Part shown: piece by piece, positions 24,794-33,729 of the stretch
Layout: each line of letters begins with the position of its first letter
Position numbering within the stretch: position 1 is the first letter of the stretch
Source of the DNA: a candidate division TM6 bacterium RIFCSPHIGHO2_12_FULL_36_22
GTDB taxonomy: Bacteria; Babelota; Babeliae; Babelales; UBA12409
Assembly (NCBI GenBank): GCA_001771315.1
Contig: METK01000019.1
Span: forward strand, 1-64,000
Length of the DNA stretch: 64,000 nt
Direction of reading: 5' to 3'
The notes under the pieces: generated by a model
Seen by the model: the letters and a program-made list of their open reading frames with translations, nothing else
What the model was told of the DNA's origin: nothing
Database searches by the model: none
Translations under genes and position numbers: made by a program

Positions 24794-24823
24794 TTGCATT
24801 TTGAGCAATAATTTTTCTATGTT
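24794..24823 (+). promoter_or_regulatory. Possible sigma70-type promoter for the 24878 gene
   Basis: TTGCAT (24794-24799) and TATGTT (24818-24823) with an 18-base spacer, 54 bases before ATG 24878, in the divergent gap between gspF and that gene. Confidence 0.35.
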
Positions 24824-24877
24824 AAACTGCAAAACATGTATCACTTTAGTTTTTGTAACATATAGAGGAGTACTAGT

Positions 24878-25933
24878 ATGAAAATTTCTCCTTTTTTAAC
24901 CGTAATTTTCACGTTGCTTTATTGTAACGTGAATTTTGTTTCGGGTCTAGAAAATGTTCCAACGAGGCCACTATCACCTTTGGATTTCGATCAAGATAGT
25001 AATAGAATCGTTCAAATCATTAAACCAGAAACAATAGAAGATTATGTTGAAGATTTATCACAACCATTAGACTTTAGTCAACTTGGTATTGATGAATTTT
25101 TTCATCGTTTTAATCACAAGCTTTACGCTCAGTTAGTATTGCCACACGGCGCACTCAGCGTTCACGTTATTGCATTTTGTCGTCAAGGTGCAGAAAGTGA
25201 ACAAGGACCAGATTTTTACAACTCACTCTTTAGGATCTTTACTCGTCGCATCAAGGCAACACAGTATATGGATGCACTCGATGTCGAATATTTCATTACC
25301 AAACTTCCTGATTTACTTTCATACCTTTATGAAGCAGAACAAAAAAATAGTTCCGCAAAGCTCGCTGTTAAAGATATATTGTATGATGATTTAAGTAATA
25401 AGTTTGAATTGTTGCAAGAACAACCAGAAACGTTTTTAGAAAATCTTTCTAAAAAAATCTGTGCTAAATTTATTCAATATGATTCTGCTCAAAAAGGCGA
25501 TGTAACTATTCATAAGCTGCGTATTACCATCATGAAAATTCTTGATGCATGTTTATCAAAACTTGCATGGTCACAACCATATGATCGTGATATATGGGAT
25601 AACTTCAAGCTGATTCTTCAAGCAATTCTCCATTTAAAACTTCACCACATTATCACTGATTCTGAAGATATTAAGGATCTTATTGATACGGCAACCATAC
25701 GCTTTTGCCATTTTGTTAACCTTACTGGTGGATTGTTACCAGTAGATTTTTATCATGCTGTAAATGAAGATCTAAAATCTCATATAATGGGTATTGATGA
25801 TTTTGAAGAAGAATTAGATTGCATCTCTACAATGCGAGAAATTATTCAAGCGACTATGATAGAAAATGTTGGCAAAGCGGTAGCAAAAGAACGTTTTGGT
25901 TTATTAGCACAAGAGAATATGCAAAGTTTATAA
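24878..25933 (+). CDS. Secreted helical protein, unknown function
   Basis: A 351-residue protein with a signal peptide (ISPFLTVIFTLLYCNVNFVS). The mature part is acidic and mostly helical, without repeats or cysteine pattern that I recognise; sample segments are LDFSQLGIDEFFHRFNHKLY and ITKLPDLLSYLYEAEQ. It diverges from the gspF operon, with a strong GAGGAG site. Being exported next to a type II-like operon it could be a secreted substrate, but only position supports this. The 177 bases after it hold no gene that I can see. Confidence 0.7.
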   Translation: MKISPFLTVIFTLLYCNVNFVSGLENVPTRPLSPLDFDQDSNRIVQIIKPETIEDYVEDLSQPLDFSQLGIDEFFHRFNHKLYAQLVLPHGALSVHVIAFCRQGAESEQGPDFYNSLFRIFTRRIKATQYMDALDVEYFITKLPDLLSYLYEAEQKNSSAKLAVKDILYDDLSNKFELLQEQPETFLENLSKKICAKFIQYDSAQKGDVTIHKLRITIMKILDACLSKLAWSQPYDRDIWDNFKLILQAILHLKLHHIITDSEDIKDLIDTATIRFCHFVNLTGGLLPVDFYHAVNEDLKSHIMGIDDFEEELDCISTMREIIQATMIENVGKAVAKERFGLLAQENMQSL

Positions 25934-26110
25934 ACTCCATTACTACTCAGCCTTTTTAAGCTTCATTCCGCTCTCGTATCCTGTGAATTGAGTTGTATTG
26001 TCCGGGTTTAGGATATTAGAGATAATTCTAAACCAAAGATTGATGTTGTCAAACCTTATATAGTGACATTTTGATACGTAATACAGGTTTGTATTGTATA
26101 CAAGCACATA

Positions 26111-27208
26111 CTAGAAGCTTAAATTTCTTTTACGTTTTTTACTCTTCGACTGTTCGACAATAGGTTCCTCTTCGAGCTTGCATGTAAACTCTTTACCATC
26201 CTTGTAGTTGGTAATAGGACGTTTCTTCATTTCAGCCAATAACAAACTCTGTGCATCAGTTAACATAGTCTTTTTTGTTTTTTCTTGTATTGATTCTGAT
26301 ATCGATATAGAATCATTATCATTACTAATACCGGCAACAATCATCTGCATCTGTGCATGCATAAGACTCGACAAAGCCATCCGCTCTTGCAGAAGTTCTA
26401 CATTCCAGCATTGCATTTTACCTTCTCTGCTTACGGTTTCCCCCGGTTCTAATATTGCTAAGGTGTCAATTGGATATTGCGTATGAATTTTACATAATTG
26501 CTGCTCAGAGATCAGGTCCCAAAGAATTATTCTACCAATGCTATCTCCAGAAAAAATTTTGTTACCATCAAATTTGACTATAGAAGATATAACACTATTA
26601 TAATCATTTTGTTGCAATCTTTTTGCCGGTTTATTACTTAAAATAGTTATAGATCCATACGCCGATCCAGCAGCAATGGTATCTTCATCTAACATCGTAA
26701 GACAGGTTATATCATCTCCTGGCAAACAATATTCCTTAAGACTGCCATCTCTTCTATCCCATATTTGTACCATTCCGTGTCTTGAACTCAAATCTTTATA
26801 TTTTGTACGCACAAGCGTGGTGCAAGTGGTATCGGAAGAATTATTATTTTTATACCCATATGCAACTTTAGTACGTTTTCCTGTATATCGATCATAAACA
26901 AATACCACATCAGTACCGTGTACAGACAGCAGAACATCATGGTTGTTTGCCAGTACCCGCAGTGCTGTCCTATCCTCTTCTTTTATCTGAGGTGAAACGT
27001 TTATTGGCTTATTCCACCTATCAAATTGTGACGCCAGACCCTTTTCATGTCTGGAAAGCCATAAATAACGCATTGCCGCATTAACATATGGTTTATTAAT
27101 TCCAAGCTGGCGCGACTGTAAGGCATTGGTTATATTAATATTTGATGGACCACCATACCCAATGCCAAAATAAAGTAGGGTTAAAAATAGGAATCTCTGT
27201 TTAATCAT
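26111..27208 (-). CDS. Secreted WD40-like beta-propeller protein 1
   Basis: A 365-residue protein with signal peptide (QRFLFLTLLYFGIGYGG). Its N-terminal block RQLGINKPYVNAAMRYLWLS followed by KGLASQFDRWNKP is homologous to that of the WD40 protein at 27375-28436, as is the C-terminal MALSSLMHAQMQMIVAGIS. Between them are diverged propeller blades, for example DEDTIAAGSAYGSITILSNK and FDGNKIFSGDSIGRIILWDL. It ends in a basic tail (KSKKRKRNLSF). Probably an exported protein-protein interaction scaffold, possibly aimed at a host. Confidence 0.75.
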   Translation of the reverse strand: MIKQRFLFLTLLYFGIGYGGPSNINITNALQSRQLGINKPYVNAAMRYLWLSRHEKGLASQFDRWNKPINVSPQIKEEDRTALRVLANNHDVLLSVHGTDVVFVYDRYTGKRTKVAYGYKNNNSSDTTCTTLVRTKYKDLSSRHGMVQIWDRRDGSLKEYCLPGDDITCLTMLDEDTIAAGSAYGSITILSNKPAKRLQQNDYNSVISSIVKFDGNKIFSGDSIGRIILWDLISEQQLCKIHTQYPIDTLAILEPGETVSREGKMQCWNVELLQERMALSSLMHAQMQMIVAGISNDNDSISISESIQEKTKKTMLTDAQSLLLAEMKKRPITNYKDGKEFTCKLEEEPIVEQSKSKKRKRNLSF

Positions 27209-27282
27209 TTTTTCTCTCTTGAAATTATGTTGTTTTAATTAGCTTGACCGTCATTAATAACGACTTGTTTTATACATATTTT

Positions 27283-27329
27283 TTATGAATAAAGTTTTTA
27301 TTAATTGCATGTTAGATCTCCGATGTTAA
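27283..27329 (-). pseudogene. 5' stub of a third WD40 paralogue
   Basis: These 47 bases repeat 28409-28455 with one mismatch: the leader and first nine codons (MQLIKTLFI) of the WD40 gene at 27375. After that the stub reads KNMYKTSRY and stops. It lies just downstream of one WD40 gene and upstream of the other, so it marks a deleted or recombined copy in a tandem array. Confidence 0.75.
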
Positions 27330-27374
27330 TACTAGAATGTCCGAGCTACATCCTTATTATATAGATCAAGAACT

Positions 27375-28436
27375 TTAATTAGAATCTTGCCCATAAATTC
27401 CTATTAGCCTTAATTGTGCCGCCATGTACTCGGGCGTAGAATTTTTTCTTTCACAATCATCACAGTCTATTCCTGCTGCAAGCATTTCATGCTGCGCTTG
27501 TTTCAAGCGTGATAAAGAAACATTATCTGTAAGAAGTTCTGCATCCCACACACGCACCGTTTTATCACGAGATCCTGAAACTATTTTATTTCCCAATCCT
27601 GCTGCTGAGTTAACCGTGTCTTTATGCCCTTTCAGTACCTGCAAGCATTGACCATTCTCATCCCATACACGCACCGTTTTATCATGAGATCCTGAAACTA
27701 TTTTATTTCCCCATCCTGCTACCGAGATAACCCCTCTTTCATGCCCATGCAGTACCTGCAAGCATAGACCATTCTCCCATACACGCACTGTTTCATCAGA
27801 AGATCCTGAAACTATTTTATTGTCCCATATTGCTACTGAGTTAACCTCGCCTCTATGCCCTTTCAATTCCTGCAAGCATTCACCAGTCTCATCCCATACA
27901 CGCACCGCATTAAAAAATCCTGAAACTATTTTATTTCCCCATACTGCTACTGATCTAACATCACCTTTATGCCCTTTCAGTTCCTGCAAGCATTGACCAT
28001 TCTCCCATACACGCACTGTTTCATTAGAAGATCCTGAAACTATTTTATTGTCCCATATTGCTACCGATAAAACATCGCCTTCATGTCCTATCAGTTCCTG
28101 CAAACATTGACCATTCTCCCATACACGCACTGTTTCATCAGAAGATCCTGAAACTATTTTATTTTCCCATATTGCTACTGAGTTAACCTCGCCTCTATGC
28201 CCTATCAGTTCCTGAGGTTTATTCCACTCAACAAATTGTTTTTTCAAGCCTTTTTTATATCGTGCAAACCATAATTCTTTCATCGCTTTATTAACGTTAG
28301 GACATTGCATCCCTATTTCACGCATGGAAAGTACATTAACTAGATTGTTACCTGAATATTTATGTTTCTCCATGGCAAACATTGTTGTTTGATTCAGGAG
28401 TAAAGTTAGTATGAATAAAGTTTTTATTAATTGCAT
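27375..28436 (-). CDS. Secreted WD40 repeat protein 2
   Basis: A 353-residue protein with signal peptide (MQLIKTLFILTLLLNQTTMF) and about seven WD40 blades from residue 72 to 300, each close to the consensus GHxGxVxSVAxWxNKIVSGSSDETVRVW. The blades are so alike at DNA level that they must be recently amplified or homogenised. N- and C-terminal flanks match the paralogue at 26111. A full set of seven blades would close one propeller. WD40 domains with signal peptides are uncommon in bacteria; a role in binding host or surface proteins is inferred. Confidence 0.85.
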   Translation of the reverse strand: MQLIKTLFILTLLLNQTTMFAMEKHKYSGNNLVNVLSMREIGMQCPNVNKAMKELWFARYKKGLKKQFVEWNKPQELIGHRGEVNSVAIWENKIVSGSSDETVRVWENGQCLQELIGHEGDVLSVAIWDNKIVSGSSNETVRVWENGQCLQELKGHKGDVRSVAVWGNKIVSGFFNAVRVWDETGECLQELKGHRGEVNSVAIWDNKIVSGSSDETVRVWENGLCLQVLHGHERGVISVAGWGNKIVSGSHDKTVRVWDENGQCLQVLKGHKDTVNSAAGLGNKIVSGSRDKTVRVWDAELLTDNVSLSRLKQAQHEMLAAGIDCDDCERKNSTPEYMAAQLRLIGIYGQDSN

Positions 28437-28492
28437 GTTAGATCTTCGATGTTAAAAAATAGTAAAATTATTTATACACATTAGCCACTCTA

Positions 28493-30058
28493 TTAGTCTA
28501 CAAAATACAATTTTATACCAAACACTTTACGTGTTACATATAAGTTTGCAAACAAAGCCCCTACTAAAGGCACAACCCAAAACCAAAAGCATACCGTTTC
28601 TAGTAAATAGTGTTGAAGAGGGATCGATAAAAATTTAATAATGAAAACCATCAATCGATACACAAAATAATAACTCGACATAATACAAACAAGCTGCAAT
28701 AGCATTCGTACAACAAATGGTATTAATTTAGGCAAAAAGAGCTTAAAGCCATGATGCTTATGCAAGTAATAGTAAAAGAAAACTGTTTGAAACATACCAC
28801 CAATAGTCGTTGCTATAGCTAAACCAGTTGCAGCCCAAAATTGCATAAGAATGATATTAAGAACCACATTAAGCAGCGTTGCTGCAATTGTAATAATAGT
28901 TGGACGACGTGTATCATGTAATGCATAAAAAATGTTAATAAGAATCTTATTAATAGAAAAGAAAAAGAGCCCTACTGTAAACGCAATCAAAATATTCTGC
29001 GTCAAAAGTGCATCAACAATAGTAAACTTCTTTGATACAAATAATGTTGAAAATATTTCATACGAAAAGAAACTCATAATAATAGAAGCTGGTAGCGTAA
29101 CCCAAAGTATGAGCTTACTCGCTTCAAAAAGATAGAACCATAAGCGCCGAGGTGCATAATGTGCAACTCGAGAAAAATGTGGCAATAAAATTGTTGCAAA
29201 TGCTATAGCAAAAATACCTAATGGAATACCCATAAATCGTGATGCATAATAAACCCGAGTCAAAGAACCTGCAACTAAAAATGATGCTAAAGAGGTATCA
29301 ACAAATAGATTCAGCTCTAAAACACTCATCCCCATAAAACATGGTAAAAAGCGCTTCATTAAAGTCTTAAAATTGTCTTTAGCTTTTTGGTCAATCGGTA
29401 GAAATTTAAATTTAAGTTTAAAGTAAATATAGATGTGCATTAAAAATTGTGTAAAAGCACCTAGCAAGATAATGTAACACAATCCGGTAACTGGCAACCC
29501 AAACTTTAATCCTAAAACAAGTCCAAAAACAAAGAATATGTTCAAAACGACTGGTGAAAATGCTGGTACAAAAAAATGATTTATCGCATTGAGTGCACCT
29601 GCAAGCAATGCACTACTTGAAACGAATAAAATAAACCCAATTAAAATACGTAAAAATGGCACCGCATAGGAAACTTGTTCAATTGAAAACCCTGGAGCAA
29701 TAACACGAATGACATACCATGCAAACACAAATATAAATGTGCATAAAAGAAAAAGTATTCCTTCGAAAAATAGAAATGCAAGTGTCATAAGACGACTTAC
29801 ATCATCCCGAGAATCTTTCTTAAAGACGCTAACAATGGTCGGCACAAATGACGCTGTTAACGCACCTTCTGCAAATATTTTACGTAAAAAATTTGGAATC
29901 TTGAATGCGGTAATAAATGCGTCAGAAACAACACCAGCACCAAGATAGCGCGCCATAAGTGCTTCTCGTGCAAGGCCTAAAAGTCTACTTAAAAAGGTTG
30001 AAAATCCAACCTCAACCGTCTTTTTTACAATTGATCGTTTACCTAGATTGTGTGCCAT
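28493..30058 (-). CDS. murJ: Lipid II flippase MurJ
   Basis: A 521-residue MOP-superfamily membrane protein with about fourteen spans that moves lipid II across the inner membrane. The start KKTVEVGFSTFLSRLLGLAR and the following EALMARYLGAGVVSDAFITA, FKIPNFLRKIFAEGALTASF are classic MurJ motifs, with the conserved arginines. It is 22 bases downstream of lolD and shares its transcript. Together with MurE and the double Ddl it shows that the organism makes, or once made, peptidoglycan. Confidence 0.93.
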   Translation of the reverse strand: MAHNLGKRSIVKKTVEVGFSTFLSRLLGLAREALMARYLGAGVVSDAFITAFKIPNFLRKIFAEGALTASFVPTIVSVFKKDSRDDVSRLMTLAFLFFEGILFLLCTFIFVFAWYVIRVIAPGFSIEQVSYAVPFLRILIGFILFVSSSALLAGALNAINHFFVPAFSPVVLNIFFVFGLVLGLKFGLPVTGLCYIILLGAFTQFLMHIYIYFKLKFKFLPIDQKAKDNFKTLMKRFLPCFMGMSVLELNLFVDTSLASFLVAGSLTRVYYASRFMGIPLGIFAIAFATILLPHFSRVAHYAPRRLWFYLFEASKLILWVTLPASIIMSFFSYEIFSTLFVSKKFTIVDALLTQNILIAFTVGLFFFSINKILINIFYALHDTRRPTIITIAATLLNVVLNIILMQFWAATGLAIATTIGGMFQTVFFYYYLHKHHGFKLFLPKLIPFVVRMLLQLVCIMSSYYFVYRLMVFIIKFLSIPLQHYLLETVCFWFWVVPLVGALFANLYVTRKVFGIKLYFVD

Positions 30059-30080
30059 AATATTTCTTTAGGTTTAAATT

Positions 30081-30761
30081 TTATAAACAAAAATTTCCAT
30101 CATGAAGCCGTAAGACTATATCCATTGCTTGCGCAACTTGCGCATCGTGCGATGCTATAATGAGTCCCATACCCCACTCGCGTTGATATTCACATAACAA
30201 ATCAACAATTACACGCCCTGCTATATCATCCAAATTTCCCGTTGGTTCATCTGCAAGCAAAAATGGTGGCTTATTAAATAGCGCTCGCAATATTGCCACT
30301 CGTTGCTGTTGCCCCCCAGATAATGAACGAGGATGCATATGAGCTTTATCAGCTAGCCCAACCTTTTCTAATAATTTAAGTGCATGAGCATGCGCTTGTG
30401 CATATTCATATCCAATAATAAGTCCTTTAAGCATGACATTTTCAATGACTGATAATTCCGTTAATAAAAGCGGTTCTTGAAATACAAGTCCTACATTTTT
30501 ATTTAAAAAAAAAGAACGCTGACGTACGTCAAATTTGTTAATATTAAGCTTATCAAAATAGACCAAACCATCTGTTGGTGTATCTAGTCCACATAATATG
30601 TGCATAAGTGTTGATTTACCACTTCCTGAAGCTCCAGTTATTGCATATGATCGCCCAGCGTCAAATGTATACGTAAGGTTATCAAGCACTGTTATCGTTC
30701 GCTCACCTTGCGTAAATGCTTTAGAAACTGAATCCAATATAAAGGTATGCTTTGTATTCAT
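30081..30761 (-). CDS. lolD: LolD-type ABC transporter ATPase
   Basis: A 226-residue ATPase with Walker A GASGSGKST, Q-loop VFQEP, signature LSGGQQQRVAILRAL and Walker B FLLADEPTGNLDD, then the switch histidine in IIASHD. Length and LSGGQQQR with DEPTGNLD place it in the LolD/MacB/FtsE-like group; LolD extracts lipoproteins for the outer membrane, which fits the Pal and BamD lipoproteins here. No permease (LolC/E) is adjacent; the partner in the operon is murJ, so the assignment to Lol is likely but not certain. Confidence 0.8.
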   Translation of the reverse strand: MNTKHTFILDSVSKAFTQGERTITVLDNLTYTFDAGRSYAITGASGSGKSTLMHILCGLDTPTDGLVYFDKLNINKFDVRQRSFFLNKNVGLVFQEPLLLTELSVIENVMLKGLIIGYEYAQAHAHALKLLEKVGLADKAHMHPRSLSGGQQQRVAILRALFNKPPFLLADEPTGNLDDIAGRVIVDLLCEYQREWGMGLIIASHDAQVAQAMDIVLRLHDGNFCL

Positions 30762-30805
30762 AATTACCTAAGAGCAGAGATTAAATATCATTTTAAGCTT
30801 AACAG

Positions 30806-30829
30806 AAAAAGCTGCTTAACATAAGCAGC
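30806..30829 (-). promoter_or_regulatory. Hairpin with U-tract in the lolD leader
   Basis: On the minus strand GCTGCTT-atgtt-AAGCAGC is followed by TTTTT (complement of 30806-30810), the form of an intrinsic terminator, 45 bases upstream of the lolD start. A minus-strand TATAAT lies just before it (complement near 30840). It could be an attenuator for lolD-murJ. The same gap also contains the upstream region of the plus-strand ddl gene. Confidence 0.4.
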
Positions 30830-30882
30830 AACTTTGAGTATTATAAAGTAAAGACATGCACATATTACACAAGGGAGCTTAA

Positions 30883-33108
30883 GTGGTAAAACTTAATGTT
30901 GGTGTTTTCATGGGAGGCAAGTCCATGGAAAACGAAGTTTCATTTAATTCTGGTCGTACAGTTTGTGATCATCTTGATACAACACAATATAATATCATAC
31001 CAATCTTTCAGCGATTCAATGGTGAGATTTATATTCTTCCACTTCGCTTTTTACATCGTGGCAAAATTTCAGATTTCGATCATAGACTCCCTGCCGAAGC
31101 ACAACGTTTAGAATGGGAAGATCTCAAAAGCATGGTCGATTTTATCTACCTTGCAGCACATGGTAGATATATGGAAGACGGCAGTATTCAAGGTATGTTT
31201 GAAATGCTTCAAATACCATACTTAGGCTCTAAAGTCTTTGCCAGCGCACTTGGCATGGATAAACTAATTCAACGACACTTCCTTAATGCTGCTAACATTA
31301 AAACCCCAAAATATATTGCCCTCAGCGTTGAAGACGTTAATAATTTTGATAAGCATAGCGAAGTAATTTTAGAAAGCATTGACCAAGCCGGTATCAAATT
31401 TCCACTCGTCGTTAAACCAGTTCGAGAAGGCTCCAGTCTTGGTATTTCAATTGCAAACAATAAAAAAGAACTTGCCATAGCCTTAGTTGACGCGGCTTAC
31501 ATTTATCCAAATCAACCACAATCGGTTATCATTGAAGAAAAAATCAATGGCATGGAATTTACAAGCATTATCTTAACTGACCCAAAAAGTGGTAACCCTA
31601 TTCCTCTTCCACCAACAGAAGTTATTGCAGAAGCTGGAACACATTTTTTTGATTACCAACAAAAATATATGCCGGGTCGTGCACATAAATTCACTCCTGC
31701 TCGCTGCACAGATGAACAAATAAAACTCATTCAAGATGTAAGTGTTAAAACAATGCAAACTCTTGAGATGGAAAATCTTGCTCGCATTGATGGATTTTTA
31801 ACTGAAAATAATGAAATCTTTATTATTGATCCGAATACTATTTCTGGCATGGGGCCATCATTTTTTCTCTTTCGACAGGCTGCAGAAATCGACATGAGCC
31901 ATACACAGCTCATCAATCATTTAATTGAAACAGAATTATATCACTACAACATGGCACAGAATCTTGAAGCTCGTAAACTAGAAAAGAAAACTGCTATGAC
32001 AAAAAAATGTGTTGTTGCTGTCCTTCTCGGCGGCCGAACAAATGAAAAAGAAATTTCTTTAGAATCTGGACGCAATGTCATTTATAAACTCTCTCCTGAA
32101 AAGTATGCTGTTATCCCGGTCTTTGTTAACAAGGACTTAGATCTTTACGTGATCAATCAACGATTACTCGTAGCTAACAGCACCAAAGAAATTGAAAATA
32201 ATATCACACCAGACATGAAAATAAGCTGGACAGAACTTGCTGAAACAGTAGATTTTGCATTCATTGCACTTCACGGCGGCGAAGGTGAAAATGGTTGCGT
32301 TCAAGGTACTTTAGAAATGCTTGAAATTCCTTACAATGGTTCTGGTGTACTTACAAGTGCTATGTGTATGGATAAAGCAAAAACAAATCATTATCTTAAA
32401 CAACGCGGTTTTGATGTTCCTAACAATGTTTTGGTTTCAAAAAATGACTGGAAAAAATCTCAAGAAAATACTTTAGATACCATTCAAAAATCTTTACCAT
32501 TATATCCTCTCATTGTTAAACCTCATGATGATGGTTGCAGCGTTATGGTACAAAAGGCAAAAAACGATACGCAACTTGCAGATGCTCTCAATAGTATTTT
32601 TGCTGAAAAATCATACGCCCTGATTGAAGAGTGTATTGAAGGTATGGAATTAACAATTGGCGTTATTGGTAATACACAACCATATGCATTACCTCCAAGT
32701 GAAACTGTCGTTTCTAAAGATATTCTATCAATTGAAGAAAAATTCCTACCTGGAGCAGGCGAAAATCAAACACCTGCTCGATTACCACACGATACATTAG
32801 AATTTGCACAACGCACCGTTGAGCGTATTTATGCAGCTCTAGACTGCAAGGGTTATTGTCGAATTGATTGCTTTTATCAAAATGAACATCAATCACCTAC
32901 CAAAAAAGAACGTATCGTCTTTATTGAAGCAAATACACTTCCAGGCATGACGCCTGCTACATGTCTCTTCCATCAGGCTGCTGAAATTGGAATCAAACCT
33001 ATGGATTTTATTGATATCATTGTCGAACTTGGACTACAGCTACATAAATTGCAAAGCGATGAGACAATGTTACCATTACAAGATATACTCAAAGAAAAAC
33101 AGTTATAG
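30883..33108 (+). CDS. ddl: Tandem fusion of two D-Ala-D-Ala ligase domains
   Basis: A 741-residue protein made of two complete Ddl-type ATP-grasp units, 1 to about 368 and 372-741 (second unit opens KKCVVAVLLGGRTNEKEISL). Ddl joins two D-alanines for peptidoglycan precursors. Unit 1 keeps Glu16, KPVREGSSLG and FDYQQKY but has HGRYMEDG (His93) for HGxxGEDG and DPNTISGM in place of ExNTxPGM. Unit 2 keeps Glu388, HGGEGENG (His464) and IEANTLPGM but has HDDGCSVM for the EGSSVG loop and lacks the DYxxKY tyrosine. GTG start at 30883 behind AAGGGAG. Cotranscribed with the FKBP lipoprotein. Confidence 0.9.
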   Translation: MVKLNVGVFMGGKSMENEVSFNSGRTVCDHLDTTQYNIIPIFQRFNGEIYILPLRFLHRGKISDFDHRLPAEAQRLEWEDLKSMVDFIYLAAHGRYMEDGSIQGMFEMLQIPYLGSKVFASALGMDKLIQRHFLNAANIKTPKYIALSVEDVNNFDKHSEVILESIDQAGIKFPLVVKPVREGSSLGISIANNKKELAIALVDAAYIYPNQPQSVIIEEKINGMEFTSIILTDPKSGNPIPLPPTEVIAEAGTHFFDYQQKYMPGRAHKFTPARCTDEQIKLIQDVSVKTMQTLEMENLARIDGFLTENNEIFIIDPNTISGMGPSFFLFRQAAEIDMSHTQLINHLIETELYHYNMAQNLEARKLEKKTAMTKKCVVAVLLGGRTNEKEISLESGRNVIYKLSPEKYAVIPVFVNKDLDLYVINQRLLVANSTKEIENNITPDMKISWTELAETVDFAFIALHGGEGENGCVQGTLEMLEIPYNGSGVLTSAMCMDKAKTNHYLKQRGFDVPNNVLVSKNDWKKSQENTLDTIQKSLPLYPLIVKPHDDGCSVMVQKAKNDTQLADALNSIFAEKSYALIEECIEGMELTIGVIGNTQPYALPPSETVVSKDILSIEEKFLPGAGENQTPARLPHDTLEFAQRTVERIYAALDCKGYCRIDCFYQNEHQSPTKKERIVFIEANTLPGMTPATCLFHQAAEIGIKPMDFIDIIVELGLQLHKLQSDETMLPLQDILKEKQL

Positions 33109-33115
33109 GAGATTG

Positions 33116-33622
33116 ATGAAACAAACAAAAAAAATGTTTAGCACTTTAGCATTAACGTTATTATTGAGTTCATGCTCATGCCAAAGCGAAAAAAAAGAAG
33201 TTGCAGAAAAGAAAGAATTTGCTGACAAAAAAGAAATGGTAGAAAAGAAAGGAATCCCAACCATGCAACGTACAGAATCTGGCCTTAGATACGAAGTCCT
33301 CAAAGAAGCCCCTGAAGGTGCTGTAAAACCTCAAAGAGGACAAATGGTGGAAGTCGATTATACAGGCTGGCTCAATGAAGGCGAAGATAAACAAGGAGCT
33401 AAGTTTGATAGCAGCATCGACCGTGGTGAACCATTTGTATTTACAGCAGGTATTGGCCAAGTTATTCGCGGCTGGGATGAAACTTTACTTGATATGAAAG
33501 TTGGCGAAAAGCGTCGTGTATATATTCCGTCCGATCTTGCTTATGGTGCTCGTGGTGCAGGCGGTATTATTTCACCAAATGCTGATCTAATTTTTGATGT
33601 TGAACTCCATAAAATTAGATAA
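33116..33622 (+). CDS. FKBP-type peptidyl-prolyl isomerase lipoprotein
   Basis: A 168-residue lipoprotein: signal LALTLLLSSC with the lipidated cysteine at about residue 21, a charged KKE-rich linker, then an FKBP domain (TESGLRYEVLKEAP; VEVDYTGWL; FDSSIDRGEPFVF; VIRGWDETLLDMKVGEKRRV; YGARGAGGIISPNADLIFDV). It speeds proline isomerisation in periplasmic protein folding. ATG 33116 follows AGGAG seven bases after the ddl stop. The frame is open further upstream inside ddl, which I do not take as coding. Confidence 0.9.
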   Translation: MKQTKKMFSTLALTLLLSSCSCQSEKKEVAEKKEFADKKEMVEKKGIPTMQRTESGLRYEVLKEAPEGAVKPQRGQMVEVDYTGWLNEGEDKQGAKFDSSIDRGEPFVFTAGIGQVIRGWDETLLDMKVGEKRRVYIPSDLAYGARGAGGIISPNADLIFDVELHKIR

Positions 33623-33631
33623 AAATTAAAT

Positions 33632-33667
33632 AAAAAAGCGGACCGAAAAATGGTCCGCTTTTTTATT
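33632..33667 (+). terminator. Rho-independent terminator after the FKBP gene
   Basis: Stem AAAAGCGGACC / GGTCCGCTTTT with a seven-base loop (33634-33662) followed by TTTT, ten bases past the stop codon at 33622. Confidence 0.9.
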
Positions 33668-33670
33668 TAA

Positions 33671-33729
33671 AGGACAATGTAAACTACTCGCCCCTAAAGG
33701 AGCGAGAATGCGCAAGCTTTTTAGTTCAA
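33671..33729. repeat. Solo hairpin element, copy B
   Basis: Second copy of the element at 3170-3235: ACTACTCGCCCCTAAAGGAG, then CGAGAATGCGCAAGC, then TTTTTAGTTCAA. One edge supplies the TGA stop codon of the minus-strand gene at 33726, so the insertion probably set or trimmed that gene's end. Confidence 0.7.

Noticed and set aside
27540-28230. Regular 110-120-base repeats considered as a CRISPR-like array
   Set aside because: They are the WD40 blade codons of one open frame; spacing and content fit protein repeats.
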